A DNA stretch of 64,000 nt from Stenogyne calaminthoides (lineage: Eukaryota > Streptophyta > Magnoliopsida > Lamiales > Lamiaceae): assembly GCA_037126765.1 (NCBI GenBank), contig JBBCBC010000034.1, positions 20,086,691-20,150,690 on the forward strand. Reading direction: 5' to 3'. The first letter of the stretch is position 1. Each line of letters begins with the position of its first letter. Below, in pieces: positions 11,892 through 22,137 of the stretch. The translations under genes and the position numbers were made by a program. The notes beneath the pieces are model-generated. The model worked only from the letters and a program-made list of their open reading frames with translations, was not told the DNA's origin and searched no databases.

Positions 11892-14800
11892 CTACATATT
11901 CTTCACGTTATCTTCTCGTGATTTCTCCAAAGCTGCAACCTTAGCTCTATAAGCAGCGGCAGCTGCTGCTACAACCACGCTCTTCACCCTATCTTCTCGT
12001 GGAAGTTCGCGCTCTTGACCGAATCTCAGCTCAGAAGGAGGAATGAAGCAGTCCATAGATAAACCGGGTACATTGAACGCAACTTCCTCGATAGTCCACA
12101 CTTCTTCCATTCTCGTCTTCGTATGGCTCATTGCCGTTTCACCAAACCTGAAAGAGTTGCTCTTATTAACTAGCACTTTTTAATGGAACTGATACTTTTT
12201 AATCAAATAACTAATACTGTTTAAAAGAACACACACAAAAGTCATAGAACTGGTTTAAGTAAGACTTTACCAACCTGAAAAGGGTAACGATGGATCGTCC
12301 AGAGTGAGCGATCATGATCCCCTCAACGGGCAGATAATCATCGAGAACTGAATTGATTGTCGTCTCCCAGTATACAGCTTCAACCCCGTTGGTCTGTATA
12401 CGAGTTAAATGGGAGTCCTCTAAATGTACAAGAAGTCCCGTTTTCTGGCTGAAGTAACCAAACAAAACATGGCGTATAATCTCTGCAGGTCCCTCGCTCC
12501 TCGCTTTTAGTGTATGAGGATCAGCACAGAGTTTGAGAACGAAGCAATCTTCACCATCGATGTTTTTCTCTCCGGTGCATTTAGCATTAACGAACATGTT
12601 CGCGGTTGTTCTAGGATCTAATCCCTGCAATTGAATGTTAATTAACTAATAGAAACCAAGTATTAACAGCCAAGAAAAGGACATCAAGGAAAATCTAGAG
12701 CTTTGCTAAGAGGGTAATGAGCCAAAAGAAAAGGACATCTTTACCCTTTTTTCATTTCCACCTAAACCAAACTATGCTTTAAAAACAAAGTTTGTTCGAC
12801 CATATAGCCCATACCAAGAGAAACAAACTGTTTACACCTACACTAGCCTAAACCACCAAAACTAGGCAACATTTCACTTGAATAAAAAAAAAAGTACAAT
12901 TGTGGCATATAAAGAAATTTGGGGTAATTGCCACAAAAATTCACAAACGTTAACTTAGTTGCATTTTTAACCAAACTTTTGGATAATTGCAAAAAAAAAG
13001 TAAAATAAATAAAATTACAACTTTAACATCTGAATTGCAATTGAGTCACTGGGAAGTTTGTGTGTTGCCCAATAAAAATAAATAAAAAAATTGACCTTCT
13101 GAATTGTGCAAAAAAAAAAAAAAAATCTTGCGTTTCTACCAAACTTTTAATAATTGCAAAAAAATTACAAGTAAACATTTTAATTGCAATTGAGACACCG
13201 GGCAGTTTGGGTCATGCCCGGTGTACAAACAACATTGTTTTGGCCTTCGGACTTGTGAAGAAACAATCCTCAACTTAATTGCATTTCTACCAAACTTTTG
13301 ATGATTGAAACAAAAACCAAGAACTTAAAGAAGTAGTTTGTAAAATGGGCAGGTTTTAAACTGCCTATGTCTCAATTGCAATTTAGATGTTAAATTGTGA
13401 TCTTTTTTTTTTCTGCAATTATCTAAAAAGTTTCGATAAAAGTGCAATCAAGTTAAAAACCTGGATTTTTTTTACAACAATTAAGCCAAGAATTTATATT
13501 TCATATCTCAATGACTAAAATTTGGGGGTTCGTTCCAACCTGGAGGGCACGACGAAGAGGTCTAACAGGGCCTTTAGCAGAATGGGCACCGAGCCACGGA
13601 GTATGGCGCCACACTAGCTTCCCATTGCAACCAGCTCGAACCTTGCTCCCCCCAAGGGCAAGCTCCACGTACCACATATCGGGATTCATTTGCCAGAGCA
13701 CAAAACTGCCCGACTCAGCCACTTTTGATGAATTCCGACTCTTTAACACCTTCGTTGGAGTCTCTATATCAGATGCCATCATTTTGACATTCCCCATCGC
13801 ATAAGCATTCTGTATAGAGTTCTGAAGCTTCTGCCCTCCTGATGCTGCTAGATATTGTTGCAGTATGTATTGAGCAGAGGAAGTTTCCTGTATATACTCA
13901 AATGCATTTTTAATTGTATTAGTTGCCTTACTAAAAGGTATTTGTTGTTTCCATTGAAAATTGTTACTGGTGCATCACAAGTGTTACTCATCAAAAAGAT
14001 AAAATTGCATCAAGAAGTTTAAAAGGTAAGAAAATGAAAGGAATCCTAATAGGACCACCATGTGCAGCATGATCTATTTATTATATGTTCCATTCTCATA
14101 ATAGTTTTGGAGAATTTATGAACACAGTGACACTTTACCCACCAAAAAGATGTGGTCAGCAGTCTCTATCAATGTAACATCGTTTTAGCATTTCTCTATT
14201 TCCATAACTAATTTCCACCCTTTGTTATTTCCCTTCCCGCTTTTCTATGGGAAATTGGGAATCAAACAAGTCTATAAACTATAATTCCTGCTATAGCAGA
14301 CAAATTTGCCCTATCTGGCCAAATTTAATGAACCCTATCCACAAAAATGCGAGTAGCATAATCAGAAAGGGACTACTAAATTACACAAAGAAAAATTAAA
14401 TATAAACTTTCCCAATTGAATAAACTTCTACAGAGTGTATAACAACAAAGAATGTAATTAGAATTAGATTGTATAATTGCATTAATTCTACTGTACCAAA
14501 AACTGTTCCGTCATAAATAAAAGCTTTCCCCAATTCATACATTTTCCAAAAACAATATTAAAAAAAAAAAATTACAATAAAGGGAGAGAGAGAGATACTA
14601 ACAATGGGGGTGTCTTTAATACAGAGATGAGGCAATGGGTCGCTGTTGCTAACGTGCACCGGCGCGAGCGGCGCAGCGAGTACACCGAGCAGCAATCTCA
14701 GATCGGGCCTCGAGTAACCCGACCCGGAAGCCGAAACGGACGTGGCTCGGCAAAGCCAATGCGCCCACCCGTCGCTCTTCGGGTCGCCCGAATCCGACCC

Positions 14801-15001
14801 GTTCGGATCCGGACCCTCCCTTAATGGCGACAGCGTCTCACCCCCTGGCCTGAAAATTCCCGATCTCGACGCCACTATTTCCGGCGGGCCAAAACCACTT
14901 CGTCTACTCCGGCCGGACCGGCCCCTCCTGGACCGAGCCGGCGACAGCCCCCGGACCATTTCCCCCTTGAGAGCCGAGAAAAAACCCTGCCGTCGCTCCA
15001 T
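11892..15001 (-). CDS. DUF620 family protein
   Basis: Rebuilt on the minus strand as exons 15001-14603, 13887-13540, 12624-12275 and 12147-11892, which is 1353 nt or 450 aa, with GT-AG borders and phases 0, 0 and 2. The start at 15001 gives MERRQGFFSALKGEMVRGLS, the usual DUF620 N-terminus. Exon 1 is GC-rich and Arg/Ser/Gly/Pro-rich and ends PHLCIKDTPI. Exon 2 begins ETSSAQYILQQYLAASGGQK and includes WQMNPDMWYVELALGG and KLVWRHTPWLGAHSAKGP. Exon 3 holds GLDPRTTANMF, CTGEKNIDGEDCFVLKL and FGYFSQKTGLLVHLEDSHLT. Exon 4 holds FGETAMSHTKTRMEEVWTIE and FNVPGLSMDCFIPPSEL. The length and every conserved block fit an intact member. The family is plant-specific and its biochemical role is unknown to me; 'lipase' labels in databases are not supported by any motif seen here. 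Introns 2 and 3 contain repeat-derived sequence. Confidence 0.9.
12175..12272. mobile_element. Remnant of the small MITE family in DUF620 intron 3
   Basis: The words TAACTAATACTGTTTAAAA and GAACTGGTTTAAGTAAGAC match the body and the right end of the MITE at 4322-4452. The opposite terminal repeat is degraded. The remnant nearly fills the 127-bp intron and its right edge abuts the splice donor at 12273-12274. Confidence 0.4.
12950..13460. repeat. Foldback repeat in DUF620 intron 2
   Basis: The left arm (about 12950-13055) contains ACCAAACTTTTGGATAATTG and AACATCTGAATTGCAATTGA, followed by CACTGGGAAGTTTG. The right arm (about 13347-13460) contains the reverse complement of these words (CAATTGCAATTTAGATGTTA, TCTAAAAAGTTTCG). 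Between them is another direct copy with ACCAAACTTTTAATAATTG and ACACCGGGCAGTTTGG. The structure is therefore inverted with an internal direct duplication. It lies wholly within the intron between exons 2 and 3. Confidence 0.55.
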
Positions 15002-16787
15002 TGCAAATTCACACGGCAATGCGAGCCAATTTACAGTGAATTGAAGAATCGGAAAATAGGAAATGGCGAAATTATTGGGAGAAAAAAAAGGGCAGCAGGA
15101 ATTCAGCAAAGCAGGAGCAGAGTGAGCTGAAGATGAGAGAGAAAGGGCATGACGTTAATAAGAAGCAAACTTTTGCAAATGTTTTGCTGTTATATTTATA
15201 GGGGAATAATTAATACGACTAATTGATTTGATTAATAATTATTCTGGTGTTTGAGTAATTTTTGGTAAATTGGTAATTTTAGGAATTAGGAGTTGGACAG
15301 TCGCAATTACCAAATTACCCTGGTTAATTTTGGAAATTATAATCATGTTTTACGAATTATTATTCGAAAATTTTCAAATAAAGCACCTCAACGGAGAAAA
15401 TTTTATGAGTAAAACACATGTCCATGAATAATATCGTTATTATATATAAAATTTATAAATGTTATGCGTAAAAAAAATTTATTATTTAAAAATATAAAAT
15501 ATTATTTAAGTATCGAGAGTTCTTATTTATAATAGTAATAATTTATATACATAATAATGATAATTTTTATATATAATAATAATACTAAAAAAATTGAGTT
15601 CACACAATTTTTTTTCAAATTTTATAAGGTCGTGAACTTTTCCTTGGTATTAATTGACAAATTTTGGAATGACTTTTGTTGGGTTATAATTTCTTGCCAT
15701 TATTTTACGAGATTATTTATTGCAATTAATACTATATAACTTGCCACATTTAACACATGTGCTCTTATTAAAACTCTATATTCATGATTTACGACTGAAA
15801 TTTGACTAATGGACTCGTGAAATTTCAATCAAATTATGCTTTAAAAGTAAGTGATTTATTTTTGGTCAGTAATTTGAATGGGAGGGCATCATCAATCACT
15901 CGATCTTTGCATGACTATCAATTGTTATGGTTATGGATAACTCTTGTATGTTTAAGTATCACATGTAATTTATAGTGTATTTTAATACCAACTAATATAT
16001 ATTAGTGTAATTTAGATGGGCTTAGTTGGTAATTAATTTGTATTAATTCACTCTTAAGTATTCTCACTCTTAATAAAAAAATATTAAATATTTAAAAATT
16101 TATAGATTGACTTAGTTGGTAAATAACATAAATATTATATAAGTGGTGCAAGGTTCAAACTTTAGTTATATCATATATTAATTACAACCAATATAAAAAT
16201 AACAAATTTAGTATAATAAAACATGACATCTCATTTAAATTAACCTCAAAATGACATATCATTTAAATTAATCATAAAATGACCCATGAAGGAGAATTAA
16301 ATAATTTAAATTTTGAACACATGTGAAAAATATATAATTGATTTGTATTGATATATATTAGTGAAGGTGTGCACGCATTAAATTTTTTGTTTTTGTAAGC
16401 CGTTCTTTTGTAATGTCGAATTGTGAAATTATATAAACTAGAATTTCTCTCGTTGTGTGATGCACGATAGGATTGATAATTATATTATGTAACTTTTGAA
16501 ATATGAGACATTTAAAAGATACATATTTAAATTCAATAACAACCATTAAACCATAATAAATTTATTTAAAATTTAAAATTTAAAATTTTATATATTATAT
16601 AGACAAAACTTGTATGTGTAGATAAAGTGGAATTCTTTCTAATATATGCGACGGCAACTCAAAAACTCCACCCACACAATATACGTGTCAAGTTTGACTC
16701 CGTTTTGACTTTAATTGACTCTGTAGTTGCTAGAGATTTTATTTTTAGTAAGAAAATTAAATCTTTACATAATCAATTATTTGTTAT
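15002..16787. other. Intergenic, AT-rich; DUF620 5' region followed by non-coding sequence
   Basis: 15002-15150 is the probable 5' UTR and proximal promoter of the DUF620 gene, with GA-rich sequence upstream of the start. The rest is very AT-rich with no supportable ORF. A SINE-like segment is listed separately. Two copies of 'GACATCTCATTTAAATTAA' lie at about 16226-16270. Confidence 0.5.
16105..16330 (+). mobile_element. Possible tRNA-derived SINE fragment
   Basis: GACTTAGTTGGTA at about 16113-16125 resembles the RNA polymerase III A box. GGTTCAAACTT at about 16150-16160 resembles a B box, at a tRNA-like spacing. A second A-box-like GGCTTAGTTGGTA lies at about 16019-16031. No target duplication or defined 3' tail was found, so this is tentative. 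Confidence 0.25.
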
Positions 16788-17035
16788 TGTAACACCCCGT
16801 TTTCTTTTAAAATATATATTGCATGTTTTAAAATTTAATTATTGTGGTGGAGTATTTTTATTGTTATTAAAGAATTTTAATTATTAAATGAAATAACTAA
16901 TGTTATCTACGAGTTTAGAAAAGTTTTGCAGGATAGCCGACCGAGGTGGCCGGGCTCAGTGCAAAGCACTCGACACAATTAACTAACGAAAAGAGATAAG
17001 TTAATATTTAAAACTAATTGTGGTAGAATTAGATC

Positions 17036-17101
<66 letters not shown>

Positions 17102-19554
17102 TAAAGTTATAATATTTAAAAATAAAAGATATATGAAGAAAGATATTACATAGATTATTTTCATATCTTCTTTATTATTATATCTTTATATATATATATA
17201 TATATATTTGTAAATCTTTTATAAGTTAATTAATCAAATAAAATTTAATAAAAAAAAACGCACGCTGATTTAAAAAAAAAAAGAAAAAGAAAAGAAATGC
17301 ATAAATATATAAATCTCCTAGATATATGAACCGTCATTTTTTATCTGTGTTCTCTCTCTAACTCTCCGCTTCTCTCTCTCTCTCTACAATCTCTCTAATA
17401 TCCTCTCTAAATTCTGAAGAAAAATCAACGTTGTTTTCTTAGGAATTCAAGAGCCTTCAAAAGTAAGAAATAAACAAACTATACTTTTTAACATTTTTAT
17501 GGAATTTTTGGTTGAATAATTTGATGATTTATTATTTGTTTATCCATGGATATGCCAAGTGTAAAGTTGTTTGATATTATTTAATGGATTGCTTGTTAGT
17601 TAGATGATTGCATGTTGATTTTGCAATTGCATGTTGATTTCGAAAATGTTTCTGATCTTTTGTGAACGAATTTTATGAAACCCTTTTATCATAGTAAAGG
17701 TATGGAAGTCTAGATTAATTGGTAAAAATTTCAGAATTTTTGGAATCGTTTTCAAATTTATATGATTTTTATATTAAACTACTGTATAGCTGAAAAATTG
17801 GCCCTGTTTTTTACGATGATTGTAGGATTTACTGGGAATGGATAACTTCGTATTTAGACTAATTTTAGACTATGTTATTCGATTACGTCTTACCTTTCAT
17901 GTGGATTTTATTTTGGTAATTTGGAGTCATATTATATTTTTAATGATTTTTCTAGTACACAGTACTTTTACAGTGAAAAACAGGTAGTTTTAAGGCTCTA
18001 GAAAATTTATACCATTAAATAGAAAATTCAAAGGTTTAAATTGTGCTCATTTTACTGGTATTACTACTGACTCTTATGGTTACAAAGGATTTTGTCTTAC
18101 ATTTTTATGAGAAATATACAATCTCTACCAAATTTTAGAAAATGACTTGATATAGGCCCTATTTGTACACTGCTTTTCAGTCCACTTGTGAAAATCACAA
18201 TAAAAGATCTACAGGTTATTTTGAATTGAAATTTTTATGATATGAAGCTATATGTGTCATTAACTCACTATATAAATTTCATGATATTCTGATGTTTTCA
18301 TATTTGTCTATAAATTATCCACTACAAGCTGTCTTTTAAGGAAGTTTAACATAGAGAAGTGAGTTGGTAGATTGTTTTATTTAATCACCTAGTTAACTAA
18401 GAATATGAGAAATTCAAAATGAACAAATTGAACTTGTTAGAGCATTATAAAATACTAATATGATTTATTATGGAGATGTGGGATACTTTAAGTGTTACAA
18501 TTCAACATGTATTTCTTTACGAATTTGCCTAGCTTTCATAACAAGGATTTCCTTGAAGTATGATTTAACTAGTAGAAATATTTATACCCTTATGAGTAAC
18601 ACGTGGTAATAATGTACATATGTATTAATTATATTACATGAGATAGTGCAAATAATATGTGTGCTTTAAAAGTTTTAAATGATTATGAGACTAAAGAACT
18701 ATCAAATGTGTCGAGTGCAGTACGAGCCAGCGGTGCTTCCGGGAAGCTATCTTGAGGCATTCAACTTCAAGAAAGTGGGTAACATTTAATTGTTTTTGTA
18801 TTAGTTAGTTTAATTTGAGAGTAAGATGCATATAAGCAGATCTTCGGATTTCGCTCTGTGTGGATTATACTATGTGGAATTAAGCTGTGTGGAATAGCCG
18901 GGTCGACGGGCCTTGGCATGTACTCATTTCTTCCGAATCAAATGACTTTCTTAATACAGTTGCATATTAAGTGTTATCCCACTGGGCTTCCTCTCCGGGG
19001 GAAGACTCATGATGCTCCTTAAATCATTTCAGTGTCTCTTCTTTGGAGACGAGGCAAATGTGGTAACCGACATTCTGACGGACTCCTCAAACTTTAATTA
19101 TTGTGTATCAAAACTCCGTAAGAAGAGTATTAAGTATTAGTGTGACATATATGGACGTCCTCGATATTTTACTTTCGTGTTTATGTTTAAATTTTTGTGT
19201 CATGTAGTCAAACCTTTTTGTACTCCTTTAAGTATCTATGACAGTCTTTTAAACTTGAACTCACATGCATGACACTGGCAAACTTATTCTAAATATAGTA
19301 TATCTAGTTATGACATTTTATTTCGTGTATGATGCTATGCTTTGAGAATTTTTAATTGAGTAAATGTTTGGCTTATAAATGTGGGTAAGACACGAGTTAG
19401 ACACAAGCATGTTTAGAAACTAAAAAAAAAAAAGGCTCGTGTTTTCATAAATATGGTCTTCCGCTTTAAACACTTTAAGTATAAAAATTTAAATTATTTA
19501 AACCTAAATTGAGTTTTCCCCCAAGTGAGTGGTGTCTGTTTTTGAGGCGCTACA
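16788..19554 (+). repeat. 5' LTR of the Tekay-like element
   Basis: The LTR is 2767 bp, starts TGTAACACCCCG and ends GGCGCTACA (TG...CA). It contains an (AAT)n run of about 64 bp at 17036-17099, a (TA)n run near 17188-17208, a CT-rich block at 17350-17400, and a short minisatellite with 'CTGTGTGGA' words at 18853-18897. It aligns along its full length with 25584-28345. The base-by-base identity was not computed. The 5 bp before it are GTTAT. Confidence 0.9.
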
Positions 19555-19557
19555 ACG

Positions 19558-19569
19558 TGGTATCAGAGC
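19558..19569 (+). other. Primer binding site (initiator tRNA-Met type)
   Basis: TGGTATCAGAGC, three bases after the LTR end, is the usual plant retrotransposon PBS complementary to the 3' end of initiator tRNA-Met. Confidence 0.9.
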
Positions 19570-19997
19570 CGAGGTTAAATTTTTCCTCCTCGGACTCTAA
19601 GTTAAATATTTTCAAGTTTAAACGAGCATGCATGTTTTATGTATACATGAAAATTTGCTAATTTATTTTTAAGAATGAAAGTTAATAAGAGGGGAGTCTG
19701 GTGTCAGCACACTTCCAAATCGCCTCCAGGTAACAATTTGAATTTTTTTTTCGAAGGGCTTTAAAAAAAAAAGGTTATTGAAGCTTTATGTATGAGTAAA
19801 TGAATTATGATTATGTTGAATGATTAAAATAGAAGAGTTATTGTAAATTTTTAATTGAAATTACTCTATTTTAATTTAATATTTTGTTTTATTTTATTTT
19901 TGGCTAAGAATGTTATTTCTTTGAAAATGCATGCACTATTTTACATATAACCCCTGAGATTGTGGTACCAAACCTGACCTAGATATGGTTGCCTAGG

Positions 19998-20432
19998 ATG
20001 GATCGTGATGAGGCACGTAGGGAGCGTTACAAGAGGGAGTACCGAGACTGTTATATGTAGGCCCGAGAGGAGATTGGTGACTTTTTGGTCCGCATACGGG
20101 AGGCGCGTGAGAAGGCACTGGCTTTTGGCATGGTTGAGACCGACTATGAGGCATCAAGGCACTTGAGAGACAGAGTTTACAGCTACTATCTTGGAGTAGC
20201 TCGTAAGACCTTCCGACGTTGTACCATGTACGATTGTACAGTGGGGCCATTGGTGGATTTTCAGGGTTACGAGCTGGCGCTAAAAGAGGAGGTGGAGAGT
20301 TATGATGTCAGAGTACGGACAACGATGGAGTTGGAGGTCGAGGGTGAGAGCTATACTTTACGCGTGACTGAGTCAGAGATGCGTCTTCGGAGGTTTGAAG
20401 ATGCGCTTAGGAGAGGAGCACACCACTCATGA
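19998..20432 (+). pseudogene. Unrecognised extra ORF between PBS and gag, copy 1
   Basis: From ATG at 19998 the frame reads MDRDEARRERYKREYRDCYM, a TAG at 20058-20060, then AREEIGDFLVRIREAREKAL, and stays open to TGA at 20430. That gives about 143 sense codons. The product is charged and rich in Arg and Glu, probably helical. I do not recognise it. A one-base frame change at the end exposes a further stretch with QAQESFQRAY and an acidic, Pro-rich tail (YTPTPYPGDDQAG), also cut by stops. That suggests a once longer protein extending to about 20700. The second leader copy at 28787-29221 has the same TAG. Possible readings are an accessory ORF of the retroelement or captured sequence; no function is assigned. 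Confidence 0.45.
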
Positions 20433-20757
20433 GATGTACACCACTCAAGCTCAGGAGTCTTTCCAGAGGGCTTATGCCATTTGAACATCCCTCCAGAGCG
20501 AGGATGATTCTGAGTTGGGTAGTGAGTACTCTTTCATTGTGGAGTCACCGGAGTACACCCCGACCCCTTATCCAGGTGATGATCAGGCGGGAGTCGGGAC
20601 AGGAGCTGATGAGGCAGGGCCGAGTGAGCCGCCTCTTGACGACTAGGGGCCTGCAGCAAAGCGCCCACATATTGGGCGTTTTGATGAGGGTGATGGCGAG
20701 ATTTGAGACTCTGCACTATTAGTAGAGTCGTTGATTTCTTTTGATTGTACTTTTTGG

Positions 20758-20970
20758 ACCGGTTGAAGGGTATAGTAGGCCTCCTGGTTAGACTTTATTG
20801 ACTATGTGCTTATCCTTTTGTTAACTTGTGGATGTATCCTTTTGCACCGGTCGAAGGGTATAGTAGACCTCCCGGTTAAACTTTATAGACTATGTGCTTA
20901 TCATTTTGTTATGTATCTTTTGTGTACCGGTTGAAAGGCATAGATGACCACCCGGTTAGATCGTACTACT
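20758..20970 (+). repeat. Three tandem leader repeats of 80-88 bp
   Basis: Units start at 20758, 20846 and 20926 with ACCGGTYGAAGGGTATAGTA-type sequence. Each continues with CCTCCYGGTTA and TTTAT.GACTATGTGCTTAT. The third unit is partial. They lie in the untranslated stretch between the extra ORF and gag. Confidence 0.75.
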
Positions 20971-21074
20971 ACCTTTTGCTGTATATAGCGGTAGGCCATG
21001 GCACTGACCACTACCTTGAGATGTTTTTGCTTCTATCTATGACAAAATTTTTCCTCTTTTGTTGAGCAAGAACT

Positions 21075-22019
21075 ATGGCCACCCAACCGCGAGGAAGAGG
21101 TAGACCACGAACTAGGGAGCAACCCGATGAGCAAAATGCAGATGCTAATGTAGCAAGGGACTTTTTCGCTCAAATGCGGGAATTCATACAGCAACAACAA
21201 CCACCTGCACCGGCTCAAAATAATCAAGAACATAATCCAAGGCCAAGACCCGTGGTGGAACAGTTCATGAGGTTCCAACCACCAAGATTCAATGGGAGAG
21301 GAGGACCGGCAGTGGTCGAGGAATGGATTGCTGAGCTCGAAAGGATCTTTGAGCATATGGAGTTACCCGAGACGCAGAAAGTTTCGTGCGCAAGATTTCA
21401 ACTGTCTGAGGACGCAGGGCAGTGGTGGCTATCCCACGAGAGGACCCTAACAGTGGAAGCAAGGCGAGCCCTTGTATGGAGAGACTTCAAGGAGACCATT
21501 CTTGATCGCTACTTTTCGCAGTCGCTGAGAGATCAGAAGGAAATAGAGTTTATGAACCTCCGACAAGGGATGGATACTGTTACCGAGTACGAACGTAAGT
21601 TCAATTTGCTCTCTCGCTATGCCCCACATCTGGTGGACACCGATGATCGAAAAACACGTAGGTTTGAAAGAGGACTACGTCCAGAAGTGGGGGGGATAAT
21701 GTCTTGTTTGAGGCTACCACACTTCAGGGACGTTTTTGAAAGGGCAAGAATAGTATCGATGAGTTTGGGTCTAGAGAATGAACAATGACAGCTTTCTAAA
21801 CAGTTCAAGGGGAAGGGTGCACCACATCCGACATCAAGGGGAAATACCGTGGCTAGGAATGTTCGACCCTTTGTGGTCCCACCTCCGAGTATTAATCCAC
21901 CATGCCCGAAATGCCACAAGAATCACCGAGGGGAGTGCCTTCTAAGGACACGCTTCTGTTTCCGTTATCGGAAACCTGGTCACATGGCTAATGAATGTCC
22001 AAATCCAAGGGAATGTTGA
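21075..22019 (+). pseudogene. gag of the Tekay-like element (broken)
   Basis: The ATG at 21075 begins a basic, Arg/Gln-rich N-terminus (MATQPRGRGRPRTREQPDEQ). The retrotransposon gag domain follows: FMRFQPPRFNGRGG, EEWIAELERIFEHM, RFQLSEDAGQWW, FKETILDRYFSQSLRDQKE and QGMDTVTEYERKFNLLSRYA. A TGA at 21786-21788 (from CGA, between Q and Q) interrupts it. The same frame continues to a zinc knuckle (CFRYRKPGHMANEC) and stops at 22017-22019. The second Cys of the CX2CX4HX4C knuckle is replaced by Tyr. Gag normally forms the particle and packages element RNA. In this clade gag and pol usually form one frame; here pol continues in another frame. Confidence 0.85.
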
Positions 22020-22137
22020 ACCGCGACAGTCAAGAGTGGTAAATCCTCAAAGAGTGAACCCAAAGGGTAAGGCTAAGTTGAATGCAATGTCCAATACTGA
22101 ATACACTGAGGAAGAAGAGTACCCAGAAGAAGGATAA

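Noticed and set aside
14627..15044. Plus-strand frames opposite DUF620 exon 1
   Set aside because: They are antisense shadows of the GC-rich first exon, whose minus-strand frame has clear family motifs and splice borders.
16105..16165. Functional tRNA gene
   Set aside because: Only A- and B-box-like words are present; no acceptor stem or anticodon arm could be folded.
16979..17164. Minus-strand frame with a long poly-Leu run
   Set aside because: It is produced by the (AAT)n microsatellite inside the Tekay-like LTR.
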